Assembly: GCF_000498495.1 (NCBI RefSeq) | Contig: NZ_AVCS01000002.1 | Coordinates: forward strand, 62,001 to 126,000 | Reading direction: 5' to 3' | Source: Flavobacterium enshiense DK69 | Lineage (GTDB): Bacteria; Bacteroidota; Bacteroidia; Flavobacteriales; Flavobacteriaceae | Length of the DNA: 64,000 nucleotides | Part shown: positions 53,091-61,722 of the stretch, piece after piece | Layout of the letters: each line of letters begins with the position of its first letter | Position numbering within the stretch: position 1 is the first letter of the stretch | Notes under the pieces: model-generated | Told to the model about the DNA's origin: nothing | Database searches by the model: none | What the model saw: the letters and a program-made list of their open reading frames with translations, nothing else | Translations under genes and position numbers: made by a program

Positions 53091-56000
53091 AAACAGTTTT
53101 CCGGTTCGACCTTCAGGGGTATTTCAAAAGATGGGGTTTTTATGTTGTACTACTATTGATTTTTTCTTTCGGAGTTTTTGGCGGACAAAATGCCCGTTTT
53201 TCAGTTAGTGAAAATGTGTTTTTCAATTCGCCTTACCAAGTTGGTTTCATAACGGCTTTTATCAGTTTGACCACTATTTTTTTCAGTACGCTTTTCGTTG
53301 CTCAACTCGCCATTAAAGAGGTTGATAATCGGTTTGAACAGATTTATTTCAGTACTCCGATTCAAATGAAAAAGTTTCTTTCAGGCCGATATGCTTCGGT
53401 TTTTGTATTGAGTCTTTTGTTTACAATTGTTTTGACCATCAGCTTTTTTATCGGTCAGGCCACAAACTCACGAATTTTAGAAAGCGGTCATTTCAATTTG
53501 ATGCACTACCTCGTTCCGATGCTTTATTTTACGGTCATCAACACGATTTTTGTAACCGCTGTTCTGTGCGTGGTGGCTTGGTTTACTAAAAGTAAAATGC
53601 CCATTTATGTGAGTGGTTTGCTGCTTTATATTTTGTACATGGTTGCGCTATTGTTTTCCAGTTCTCCCTTCATAGCCCAGAGTTTACCTCAATCGGAGCA
53701 AACGAAATTCATTTCGGGAATTTTGGACCCTTTCGGACTGTCGGCTTTTTTTAATCAGACGGCACAATGGACGGTAGTGCAAAGAAATTCGGCAATAATA
53801 GGCTTGGATGGTGTTTTTTTGGGCAATCGTGCAGGTGTTTTGATGATAGCTTTTGTTCTGCTTTATATTGCTTTCAGAAAGTATTCTTTTACAACAAAAA
53901 TCAAACATAAAAAGGTTAGCTTATCAGAAGAAAATCAGGAACTTATTGCTGGTCCTTTTACATTCGTAAGTACAAAAGAAGGTTTAAAAGTTAAGTTGAT
54001 GGCCTTATTGTCATTCGTAAAAATAAACCTGATTTACATTTTTAAAAGTATTCCGTTTGTACTGATTGTTTTGGCACTCCTTTTTGCTGTTGGGATGGAA
54101 ATGTACGCCGAAATTGAAAAGGGTATCCGGATTCCACAGAAATATGCCACTTCAGGATTGATGACCTCTGCAATCATTCAGAATTTTTACGTGTTGGGCG
54201 TTATTGTGGTGCTTTTTTATATCCATGATGTTTACTGGCGCAGCAGGAATGTTAACTTTAATTTGATCGAAGGCAGCACTCCTAATGCTAAAACGCAATT
54301 CTGGGCACATTGGATAACCTTACTCTTGGTAATCACAACCTTTTCCACAGTATTGATTTTTGAAGGAATCGTTTTTCAATGCTTCTATGAGTATACTATT
54401 TTAGAGGGATTTGTGTACGCACGGGTTTTCCTGTTTACCACATTGCCGTTATTTCTTTTAAGCGGTTTTCTGTTGCTTGTCCAAAAAATGGTCAATCAGA
54501 AATATGTTGCTTTTGGCGTTTCGGCTTTATTCGCTTTTGTTATGGCAACGCCTTTAGGAAGAAAATTAATTACTAATCCATTGTTCAAATTTCTTTACAG
54601 CATCAATTTCGATTATAGCGACATGAATGGCTTTAGCAGTTATGAAACCGCGTTCGTATTCCGATTGCTTTTTGGAGCAGTTTTACTGTCCGCTTTGCTG
54701 TATGCCACCCATCTTAGGAAACCTCATTTAAAGAAGGTCTATCCCTATTTGGCGTTAGTTTTTTTGAGTGTAAGTGCGTATGGTTTGGCACAGAAAATCA
54801 AGACGGATTATTTGCCTAAAGATGAAAATTCAGAATGGCAGGCACAAGCTGATTATGAAAAACAATTTCGTAGTTATCAGAAGCTTCCTCAACCTACCAT
54901 TATCGATGTAAAAACTACAGTAGAATTATTTCCGGAGCGTAATTCGTATACGATTGAGGGAACTTATATTCTGGAAAATATGACAGCAAAGAATATTGAA
55001 AAAGTTTTGATCGGCTTTTCAGATGGTTTTATGGTCGCCAACGCTGATTTTCAGTTTAAGGACGACGCACAAACAGTTGCTGGTCAGCATCAAATTCTGA
55101 ATTTGAAGCAGTCGATGTTACCGAAAGAGAAAGCGAAATTTACATTTAAGCTATCCTATAGATGGCAGCCTGTAAACGGTCATCAGTCGTTTAATGCCAT
55201 AGTGGAAAACGGTTCCTTTATGAGAATTAGCCGCTATTATCCGCAAATAGGGTATAACTCGGATGATGAAATTCAGGAGGATAATATCAGAAAGCAATTC
55301 GGATTGGCAGAAAAAACGCAATCCAAGTCTTTTGATGCACCCAAATCACCCAACAATGATTTTGTCAATTTGGAAATGACTATTGCAACTTCCGAAAACC
55401 AAATTGCGATTGGAACGGGAGAATTGGTTAAAAACTGGAAGCAGGGAAAACGAAATTGGTTCCGATATCAGGCAAATCAAATTCCTTTCCGGTTTGCTGT
55501 TTCATCTGCGAAATATGCTTTAAAAAGAGAACAATACAAAGACAAGACTTTTGAAGTGTATTATCATCCTTCCCATCATGAAAATGTACAGCATTTGCTA
55601 ATGAACGCCAAACAGACGATGGATTACTGCGAAGAGAATTTCGGTCCATATCCTTATAAAACGATTCGTTTTGCCGAAGTTTCAGGTTTTACAAAAGGTT
55701 TTGCGGCTACGGCTTATCCAACAACAGTTTACATGACAGAGGATATGATTTTTCACAGCAATATCAAAGCCGATGAGCAGCAAGATGTAATCAATGAATT
55801 GGCCGGTCATGAATTGGCGCATTTGTGGTGGGGTAGTAATCAGATTGTTCCTGACGACAGGGATGGAGCCTCCATGCTCACGGAAACCTTAGCGATGTAT
55901 ACCGAAATGATGCTTTTGAAGAAAATGTACGGGAAAGAAGCAATGCTGAAACGTGTTCAGATGCACATGGATATTTACAATAATGAGAGAGGTTTTTCAA

Positions 56001-56281
56001 ATGAAATGCCTTTGTATCAAGTAAAATCCGATGCAACTCATATTTCGTATTCGAAAGGAGCAGCCGTGATGTGTCTTTTAAGTGAAATAATAGGGGAAGA
56101 CAAGATGAATTTGGCTTTAAAGCGATTTTTGCAAAACAATAAATTTCCAAATCCTAAACCGGTTTCTACGGATTTCATTGCAGAATTATACAAAGTTTCG
56201 GATAAAAAGTATCATGCAAAGATTGAATCACTTTTTACAAGAATTGAGCCTTTAAAAGAGACCGATTTGAGAATGCAGTGA
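53087..56281 (+). CDS. ABC-2 permease fused to an M1-family peptidase domain
   Basis: 1064 residues. About residues 1-560 hold two ABC-2-like membrane blocks with some 12 helices. From about residue 600 an extracytoplasmic M1-aminopeptidase-like region begins (TTVELFPERNSYTIEGTYILENMTAKNIEKV). The zinc motif is His908-Glu909-x-x-His912 in GHELAHLWWGS. The third ligand is probably Glu933 in LTETLAMY, 20 residues after the second His rather than the classic 18. No GAMEN exopeptidase motif is visible. The fusion is known in Bacteroidota; whether it exports and cleaves a peptide is inference. Confidence 0.88.
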   Translation: MKTVFRFDLQGYFKRWGFYVVLLLIFSFGVFGGQNARFSVSENVFFNSPYQVGFITAFISLTTIFFSTLFVAQLAIKEVDNRFEQIYFSTPIQMKKFLSGRYASVFVLSLLFTIVLTISFFIGQATNSRILESGHFNLMHYLVPMLYFTVINTIFVTAVLCVVAWFTKSKMPIYVSGLLLYILYMVALLFSSSPFIAQSLPQSEQTKFISGILDPFGLSAFFNQTAQWTVVQRNSAIIGLDGVFLGNRAGVLMIAFVLLYIAFRKYSFTTKIKHKKVSLSEENQELIAGPFTFVSTKEGLKVKLMALLSFVKINLIYIFKSIPFVLIVLALLFAVGMEMYAEIEKGIRIPQKYATSGLMTSAIIQNFYVLGVIVVLFYIHDVYWRSRNVNFNLIEGSTPNAKTQFWAHWITLLLVITTFSTVLIFEGIVFQCFYEYTILEGFVYARVFLFTTLPLFLLSGFLLLVQKMVNQKYVAFGVSALFAFVMATPLGRKLITNPLFKFLYSINFDYSDMNGFSSYETAFVFRLLFGAVLLSALLYATHLRKPHLKKVYPYLALVFLSVSAYGLAQKIKTDYLPKDENSEWQAQADYEKQFRSYQKLPQPTIIDVKTTVELFPERNSYTIEGTYILENMTAKNIEKVLIGFSDGFMVANADFQFKDDAQTVAGQHQILNLKQSMLPKEKAKFTFKLSYRWQPVNGHQSFNAIVENGSFMRISRYYPQIGYNSDDEIQEDNIRKQFGLAEKTQSKSFDAPKSPNNDFVNLEMTIATSENQIAIGTGELVKNWKQGKRNWFRYQANQIPFRFAVSSAKYALKREQYKDKTFEVYYHPSHHENVQHLLMNAKQTMDYCEENFGPYPYKTIRFAEVSGFTKGFAATAYPTTVYMTEDMIFHSNIKADEQQDVINELAGHELAHLWWGSNQIVPDDRDGASMLTETLAMYTEMMLLKKMYGKEAMLKRVQMHMDIYNNERGFSNEMPLYQVKSDATHISYSKGAAVMCLLSEIIGEDKMNLALKRFLQNNKFPNPKPVSTDFIAELYKVSDKKYHAKIESLFTRIEPLKETDLRMQ

Positions 56282-56420
56282 TGAAAAAAGAAGTTTTAAT
56301 TTAAAAAAAAATGATTGTTTTTCTTGAATTTTCCACATTCTGCAAAGGTTTTGTTTTTGTTATATATGCAGAAAAATAAAGGCTTTTGTTGATATTAATA
56401 ACAATTTTGCAAAAATATAT

Positions 56421-56449
56421 TTGATTAATAAAAAAACTTTATACATTTG
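56421..56449 (+). promoter_or_regulatory. Promoter of the sulfur assimilation operon
   Basis: TTG (56421-56423), 18 bases, TACATTTG (56442-56449), 24 bases before the first leader ATG. The palindrome TTTTGCAAAA (56405-56414) directly upstream could be a regulator site. Confidence 0.65.
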
Positions 56450-56473
56450 CAGAGTTCAAAAGAACCGACAAAA

Positions 56474-56548
56474 ATGAAAAACCAAGTTTTAAATATGATG
56501 ATGTGTATGTGCTGCTCAGACAATGAGGAGGGCTTTGCTATTCGTTAA
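56474..56548 (+). CDS. Leader peptide 1 of the sulfur operon (Met/Cys-rich)
   Basis: 24 codons. Starts MKNQVLN, then MMMCMCC at positions 8-14 (ATGATGATGTGTATGTGCTGC), then SDNEEGFAIR and TAA. The Glu-Glu codons GAGGAG (56525-56530) and following TTTGC (56534-56538) are complementary to CTCCTC (56578-56583) and GCAAA (56571-56575), which form and flank the 5' arm of the terminator behind it. Stalling at the Met/Cys run would free this segment to form an antiterminator. No protein function is expected. Confidence 0.8.
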   Translation: MKNQVLNMMMCMCCSDNEEGFAIR

Positions 56549-56576
56549 TATTTAAAATCAAAAATATTCGGCAAAA

Positions 56577-56606
56577 ACTCCTCAAGCAATTGGGGAGTTT
56601 TTTTTT
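56577..56606 (+). terminator. Attenuator 1 of the sulfur operon
   Basis: ACTCCTCAA (56577-56585) pairs with TTGGGGAGT (56590-56598), one G-U, around a GCAA tetraloop, followed by a run of nine T. It lies between leader peptides 1 and 2. Confidence 0.88.
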
Positions 56607-56640
56607 ACTCTGGATTTTAACAACAATAAGAAACACAAAA

Positions 56641-56754
56641 ATGAATACAGTAACAATCATAACGGCCATCTCAATAACATCTGCAACTTGTATGATGATG
56701 ATGTGTTGTATGCGAAACTTCGCAAGAGGCCGTCTGTTGTATTATTTGAAGTAA
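56641..56754 (+). CDS. Leader peptide 2 of the sulfur operon (Met/Cys-rich)
   Basis: 37 codons from ATG at 56641. Positions 17-24 read CMMMMCCM (56689-56712), followed by RNFARGRLLYYLK and TAA. The Ala-Arg-Gly codons contain CAAGAGGC (56723-56730), perfectly complementary over eight bases to GCCTCTTG (56777-56784) in the 5' arm of the next terminator. A small hairpin TGCGA...TCGCA (56711-56724) right after the last Met codon could act as the competing 1:2 stem. No promoter is visible between terminator 1 and this peptide, so the two attenuators are in series. Confidence 0.8.
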   Translation: MNTVTIITAISITSATCMMMMCCMRNFARGRLLYYLK

Positions 56755-56770
56755 AGAATAGTATATGAAA

Positions 56771-56803
56771 ACACAAGCCTCTTGATTTCAAGGGGCTTTT
56801 TTT
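56771..56803 (+). terminator. Attenuator 2 of the sulfur operon
   Basis: AAGCCTCTTG (56775-56784) pairs with CAAGGGGCTT (56789-56798), one G-U, around ATTT, followed by TTTTT. It ends 27 bases before cysH. Confidence 0.88.
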
Positions 56804-56829
56804 ATTTCTAATCGTTAATTAACTCACCA

Positions 56830-57525
56830 ATGAATATCGAAATTTTAAATAAACTAACGCAAAATCAGGATATCGCACAAAACCTGAAAGTTTTGTCCGA
56901 AAACGCAACGGGAAAGATTGTGTTTTCAACCAGTTTCGGAATTGAAGACCAATTGATTACTGATGTTATTTTCTCTCAGAAATTGAAAAATATTGAGGTT
57001 TTTACTTTGGATACGGGACGACTTTTTCAGGAAACCTATGCTACATGGCATAAAACGGAATTGCATTACAACCAAAAGATTAAGTCGTTTTATCCGAATA
57101 CTGAAGACCTTGAAATCTTCATTAATGAACGCGGAATCAATCCTTTTTACGAGAGTCAGGAATTACGAAAGCAATGCTGTTACATCCGAAAAGTGGAACC
57201 GTTGCAACGGGCTCTAAAAGATACGAAAGTATGGATAACAGGGCTAAGGGCAGAACATTCGCCGAACAGGAACTCAATTGAAACAGTGCAATGGGATGAA
57301 CAATATCAGCTTTACAAATACAATCCCTTACTGCATTGGACAAGCGACGAAGTCAAGGAATATGTAAACAGCAAAGGAATCCCATATAATGTTTTACACG
57401 ACAAAGGATTCATAAGTATCGGCTGCGCGCCTTGTACCAGAGCTGTCAAGGAGGGAGAGGATTTCAGGGCAGGCCGCTGGTGGTGGGAAGATGCTTCTAA
57501 AAAAGAATGCGGATTGCATGGTTAG
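56830..57525 (+). CDS. cysH: Assimilatory adenylyl-sulfate (APS/PAPS) reductase
   Basis: Reduces activated sulfate to sulfite. 231 residues. PP-loop-like start FSTSFGIEDQLITD, Arg-rich loop TGLRAEHSPNR, and the C-terminal redox Cys in KKECGLHG. It also has the paired cysteines CCYIRKVEPL and CAPCTRAV that ligate a 4Fe-4S cluster. That is the APS-reducing type, which fits the absence of an APS kinase (cysC) gene in the cluster. First structural gene after the two attenuators. Confidence 0.93.
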   Translation: MNIEILNKLTQNQDIAQNLKVLSENATGKIVFSTSFGIEDQLITDVIFSQKLKNIEVFTLDTGRLFQETYATWHKTELHYNQKIKSFYPNTEDLEIFINERGINPFYESQELRKQCCYIRKVEPLQRALKDTKVWITGLRAEHSPNRNSIETVQWDEQYQLYKYNPLLHWTSDEVKEYVNSKGIPYNVLHDKGFISIGCAPCTRAVKEGEDFRAGRWWWEDASKKECGLHG

Positions 57526-57591
57526 TTTTTAATCACAGTATTTAGACACAGAAACAGTATTCAGTTTATAACTCATAATTCATTATCTAAA

Positions 57592-58497
57592 ATGAGCAAT
57601 ACAATAAATTATTTAAATCAATTGGAAGACGAAGCAATTTATATTCTTCGCGAAACCGCTGCTCAGTTCGAAAAACCGGCTTTGTTGTTTTCAGGAGGAA
57701 AAGACTCTATCGTATTGGTACATCTGGCTTTGAAAGCCTTTCGTCCGGGTAAATTTCCGTTTCCGTTAGTACATATCGATACCGGGCATAATTTTCCGGA
57801 AGCCATTGCCTTCAGGGATTATCTGGTAAACAAAATCGGTGAAAAACTGATTGTGGGTTCGGTGGAAGAAAGTATCAAAAAGTACAACCTGAAAGAAACC
57901 CAAGGTCGATTTCCATCACGGAATGCTTTACAAACTTATGCTTTATTAGATGTAATTCAGGAAAATGAATTTGATGCCTGCATCGGCGGAGCTCGACGTG
58001 ACGAGGAAAAAGCCAGAGCCAAAGAACGTATTTTTTCTGTTAGGGATGATTTCGGGCAATGGGATCCAAAGCTACAACGCCCTGAATTGTGGGATATACT
58101 GAATGGAAAGGTGCAAAAGGGTCATAATGTCCGAGTGTTTCCAATCAGCAATTGGACAGAATTAGACGTGTGGAATTACATCCAAAAGTACAATATCGAA
58201 TTGCCGAGTCTGTATTTCACACACGAACGGGAATGTATTCTGCATCAGGACAAACTGGTGGCAACCTCTGAATTTATTCAGCCTCTGACAACTGACACGG
58301 TCGTGGTTGAAAAAGTACGCTATCGGACCGTTGGCGATATGACTTGTACAGCAGCCGTTCCTTCCGAAGCAGATTCTGTTCAGGATATTATTGATGAAAT
58401 CATTCAGACGCGAATCAGCGAAAGAGGACAAACCCGACTGGACGATCAGCTTTCTGAAGCGGCAATGGAGGACCGAAAGAAGCAGGGATATTTTTAG
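57592..58497 (+). CDS. cysD: Sulfate adenylyltransferase subunit 2
   Basis: Small catalytic subunit of ATP sulfurylase: sulfate + ATP to APS. 301 residues of the PP-loop family, with FSGGKDSIVLVHLA, HIDTGHNFPEA, GGARRDEEKARAKER, and a C-terminal RYRTVGDMTCTAAVPS. Works as a heterodimer with CysN, encoded 46 bases downstream. Confidence 0.96.
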   Translation: MSNTINYLNQLEDEAIYILRETAAQFEKPALLFSGGKDSIVLVHLALKAFRPGKFPFPLVHIDTGHNFPEAIAFRDYLVNKIGEKLIVGSVEESIKKYNLKETQGRFPSRNALQTYALLDVIQENEFDACIGGARRDEEKARAKERIFSVRDDFGQWDPKLQRPELWDILNGKVQKGHNVRVFPISNWTELDVWNYIQKYNIELPSLYFTHERECILHQDKLVATSEFIQPLTTDTVVVEKVRYRTVGDMTCTAAVPSEADSVQDIIDEIIQTRISERGQTRLDDQLSEAAMEDRKKQGYF

Positions 58498-58498
58498 A

Positions 58499-58517
58499 GA
58501 ACAAGGGACAAGGGAAT
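58499..58517. repeat. Short direct repeat between cysD and cysN
   Basis: GAACAAGGGACAAGGGA contains two copies of ACAAGGG at seven-base spacing. Minor. Confidence 0.5.
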
Positions 58518-58543
58518 TAGCCACTAACTAAAAAATTAAAAAA

Positions 58544-59776
58544 ATGAACACATTAAAATTTATAACTGCGGGAAACGTTGACGACGGAAAAAGCACTTTG
58601 ATTGGCCGTCTGCTTTACGATTCCGACAGTATACATACCGATCAACTGGGCGTATTGCAAAAGCAAACGAAACAGGAGGGTGTCGACATAGATTTGTCAT
58701 TAATCACTGACGGATTGCGAGCCGAACGCGAGCAAGGAATTACCATAGATGTAGCTTACAAATATTTCTCGACAAAAAAGCGAAAGTTCATCATAGCCGA
58801 TGCGCCGGGACACGAGCAATACACCCGTAACATGATTACCGGAGCTTCGAATTCCGATTTAATTATCATTTTGGTAGATGCCCGAAAAGGAATCACAACA
58901 CAAACTAAAAGACATGCCAGCATAGGTTCGTTAATGGGAATTAAGAAAGCCATAATTGCTGTAAATAAAATTGATCTGGTAAATTATTCAGAAGATGTTT
59001 TTACCACTATTAAAAATGATTTCGAGACCATTAAAGGGGAGTTGAATTATGATGAAGTGGTGTACATCCCTGTGAGTGCGCTGGTAGGAGACAATATAGT
59101 AGCTAAATCCGAAAAAACGCCTTGGTTTGAAGGTGATACGTTATTGAGTACGTTGGAACATATCGTGATTTCTTCAAAAGAAAATCTGGCTTCCCGTTTT
59201 CAGGTACAGTGGGTAATCCGTCCGAAAGATGAAGAAAACCACGATTATCGAGGTTATGCAGGACAGGTGCTAAGCGGTAATTACAAAACAGGTGATACAG
59301 TAAAAATTTTTCCATCAGGAATTGAATCGACCATCGTTCGTATAGAAAAACATCAGGAAACTGTTGAAAGAGCTATTGCCGGGGAAAATGTAGTTTTCCA
59401 TCTGACGGATAATATCGACATCAGCCGTGGTGACAGCATTGTCAAAACTGATTATCAGCCAACTGTTTCCAATGAACTGAAAACCTGGGTTTGCTGGCTG
59501 GATAATTCGCCTTTGCAGATTGGGAAAACCTACCTGCTGCAGCATCGTTTCAGAACCGTTCGCGTAAAAATTCAGGGAATCGATCGGAAATGGGACATCA
59601 ATGAGTGGCAGTTCAATGATTCAAATGAAGTAAGACTCAACGATATTGGACAAATTTCAGTCAGAACGAACCAGCCTTTGTTTTTTGATGCTTTTACAGA
59701 AAATTCGAAAAACGGAAATGCGATATTAATAGATGAGACCAATTTCAGTACTGTCGGGGCCTTAATGTTCCTGTAA
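58544..59776 (+). CDS. cysN: Sulfate adenylyltransferase subunit 1 (GTPase)
   Basis: GTPase that drives APS formation with CysD. 410 residues, shorter than E. coli CysN and without a fused APS kinase domain. EF-Tu-like motifs: GNVDDGKSTLIGRL, REQGITIDVAY, ADAPGHEQYTRNM and NKIDL, then two beta-barrel domains. Lack of CysC again agrees with direct APS reduction by CysH. Confidence 0.96.
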   Translation: MNTLKFITAGNVDDGKSTLIGRLLYDSDSIHTDQLGVLQKQTKQEGVDIDLSLITDGLRAEREQGITIDVAYKYFSTKKRKFIIADAPGHEQYTRNMITGASNSDLIIILVDARKGITTQTKRHASIGSLMGIKKAIIAVNKIDLVNYSEDVFTTIKNDFETIKGELNYDEVVYIPVSALVGDNIVAKSEKTPWFEGDTLLSTLEHIVISSKENLASRFQVQWVIRPKDEENHDYRGYAGQVLSGNYKTGDTVKIFPSGIESTIVRIEKHQETVERAIAGENVVFHLTDNIDISRGDSIVKTDYQPTVSNELKTWVCWLDNSPLQIGKTYLLQHRFRTVRVKIQGIDRKWDINEWQFNDSNEVRLNDIGQISVRTNQPLFFDAFTENSKNGNAILIDETNFSTVGALMFL

Positions 59777-59787
59777 AATATATAAAA

Positions 59788-60603
59788 ATGAAACATAGCA
59801 TCTATAAAACAAATAGTCTGAGCGAAAAAATATTGCCTGACAAAGCAAAAACTGAAACCTGGACAGAAGAAATTTTTAAGTGGCTCTTTTCGATAGGAGA
59901 GGATTATGCCAATTACAGTTTCTTCCTGAAAAAAGAAGCCCAACTTTGGTCGGAATTAACTGAATTACTGGATAATGTTCTTACAGATAATGAAAACAGG
60001 TTCGAAACGGCAAATCGCTTTTTTGACAAACTGGAAACGATTCACATCCAATTGGAAGCTGATCTTGAAGCGGTATTTAATTTCGATCCGGCAGCCAAAT
60101 CAGTGAGCGAAGTCTTGATTGCTTATCCTGGTTTTTTTGCCATAGCGGTATACCGATTAGCACACGAGCTTTGGATTGACAACGTACCGATTCTTCCGAG
60201 AATAATGGCGGAATATGTTCACAGTAAAACAGGAATCGACATTCATCCCGGAGCGAAAATAGGAGAACGTTTTTTTATCGATCACGGAACCGGAATCGTA
60301 ATTGGGGAAACGTCGGTAATTGGGAACGATGTGAAAATATATCAAGGCGTTACACTTGGAGCGTTGACGGTCAGTAAAGACAAAGCTAAAATAAAACGTC
60401 ATCCGACCATTGGGAATAATGTTACGCTTTATACCAATGCGACTATTTTGGGAGGAAATACGATTATTGGCGATAATGCCGTAATCGGAGGAAATGTCTG
60501 GATTACACAATCGATTCCCGCAAAGTCACTAGTGTATCATAAAAGTGAAATCGTCATTAAGAGTAAAGCTGAATTTCCGGAGCCTCTGAATTTTGTTATC
60601 TAA
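59788..60603 (+). CDS. cysE: Serine O-acetyltransferase
   Basis: Serine + acetyl-CoA to O-acetylserine. 271 residues: N-terminal helical domain, then a left-handed beta-helix of hexapeptide repeats (IDIHPGAKIGERFFIDHGTGIVIGETSVIG, HPTIGNNVTLYTNATILGG). Catalytic His/Asp pair is in FIDHGTG. The C-terminus ends in NFVI, consistent with the tail that binds CysK in the cysteine synthase complex. Eleven bases after cysN. Confidence 0.94.
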   Translation: MKHSIYKTNSLSEKILPDKAKTETWTEEIFKWLFSIGEDYANYSFFLKKEAQLWSELTELLDNVLTDNENRFETANRFFDKLETIHIQLEADLEAVFNFDPAAKSVSEVLIAYPGFFAIAVYRLAHELWIDNVPILPRIMAEYVHSKTGIDIHPGAKIGERFFIDHGTGIVIGETSVIGNDVKIYQGVTLGALTVSKDKAKIKRHPTIGNNVTLYTNATILGGNTIIGDNAVIGGNVWITQSIPAKSLVYHKSEIVIKSKAEFPEPLNFVI

Positions 60604-60731
60604 AGAGATAAGAATAGAAATCTGATTAATCTGCGAGAAAAAATAAATGATAACAAAAAAAAATAAATACAATGGCTCGAGCCTGCAGGGCGAACAGCAT
60701 CGAACACCTATAACAAATAAAATTTAGTGAG

Positions 60732-61643
60732 ATGAAAAAAACTACCATTTTGGAAACCATTGGAAACACACCCGTGGTAAAAATCAATAAACTCTTCGGA
60801 GCAAATAAAAACGTGTGGATTAAACTGGAGAGAACCAATCCGGGTAACAGTATCAAAGACCGAATTGCTTTGGCGATGATTGAAGATGCCGAGCGCAAAG
60901 GAATATTAAAACCCAACAGTGTGATTATCGAACCAACCTCAGGAAATACTGGTATTGGTCTGGCTTTGGTAGCGGCCGTAAAAGGATACGAAGTAATCCT
61001 GGTAATGCCCGAATCGATGAGCGTTGAGCGCAGAAAACTGATGGAAATCTACGGAGCGCAATTCGAATTGACGCCACGCGAAAAAGGAATGAAAGGAGCC
61101 ATCGAAAAAGCAAACGAACTGACTAGTCAAATCCCGAATGCCTGGTCACCACAGCAGTTTGACAATCCCGCAAATGTGGAAGTTCATGAAAAAACAACTG
61201 CTCAGGAGATTATAGCCGATTTCCCAGAAGGATTGGACTACTTGATTACAGGCGTGGGTACCGGTGGGCACATTACGGGAACGGCAAGGGTTCTGAAAAA
61301 GAAATTCCCCAATCTGAAAGTAATTGCGGTCGAGCCGGAATTGTCGCCTGTTTTGAGTGGAGGAGCTCCATCTCCACACCCTTTGCAAGGTATCGGGGCA
61401 GGTTTTGTTCCGACTATTTATGGTAATGATTTAATTGACGAAGTGATTCAGGTAGGCCGAGACGAAGCTTTTGAAAACGCCCGAAAGATTGCCAAAGAGG
61501 AAGGTATTTTGGTTGGAATTTCAACAGGAGCATCCTTATCGGCGGTAGCTAAAAAAATCAATGAAATTCCTGATGGCGCGACGGTGCTTACCTTTAATTA
61601 CGATACTGGGGAACGTTACCTTTCCATAGAAGGGTTGTTCTAA
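60732..61643 (+). CDS. cysK: Cysteine synthase (O-acetylserine sulfhydrylase)
   Basis: PLP enzyme that makes cysteine from O-acetylserine and sulfide. 303 residues. PLP lysine in [11 protein letters not shown], substrate loop [13 protein letters not shown], phosphate loop [11 protein letters not shown] and STGASLSAV. 128 bases behind cysE. CysM is an alternative name in this family, but the motif spacing is that of CysK. Confidence 0.94.
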   Translation: MKKTTILETIGNTPVVKINKLFGANKNVWIKLERTNPGNSIKDRIALAMIEDAERKGILKPNSVIIEPTSGNTGIGLALVAAVKGYEVILVMPESMSVERRKLMEIYGAQFELTPREKGMKGAIEKANELTSQIPNAWSPQQFDNPANVEVHEKTTAQEIIADFPEGLDYLITGVGTGGHITGTARVLKKKFPNLKVIAVEPELSPVLSGGAPSPHPLQGIGAGFVPTIYGNDLIDEVIQVGRDEAFENARKIAKEEGILVGISTGASLSAVAKKINEIPDGATVLTFNYDTGERYLSIEGLF

Positions 61644-61722
61644 AAATCTAATAACATACTGTATGATTTTCCTTGCTTTTTTAAGTGAGTAGGGGATTCT
61701 CATGCCTAAATTTTAAGTAAAT

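Noticed and set aside
56575-56606. Reading the region 56474-56803 as a SAM or other metabolite riboswitch
   Set aside because: No riboswitch core recognised, and both hairpins are explained by translated Met/Cys leaders with complementary antiterminator strands.
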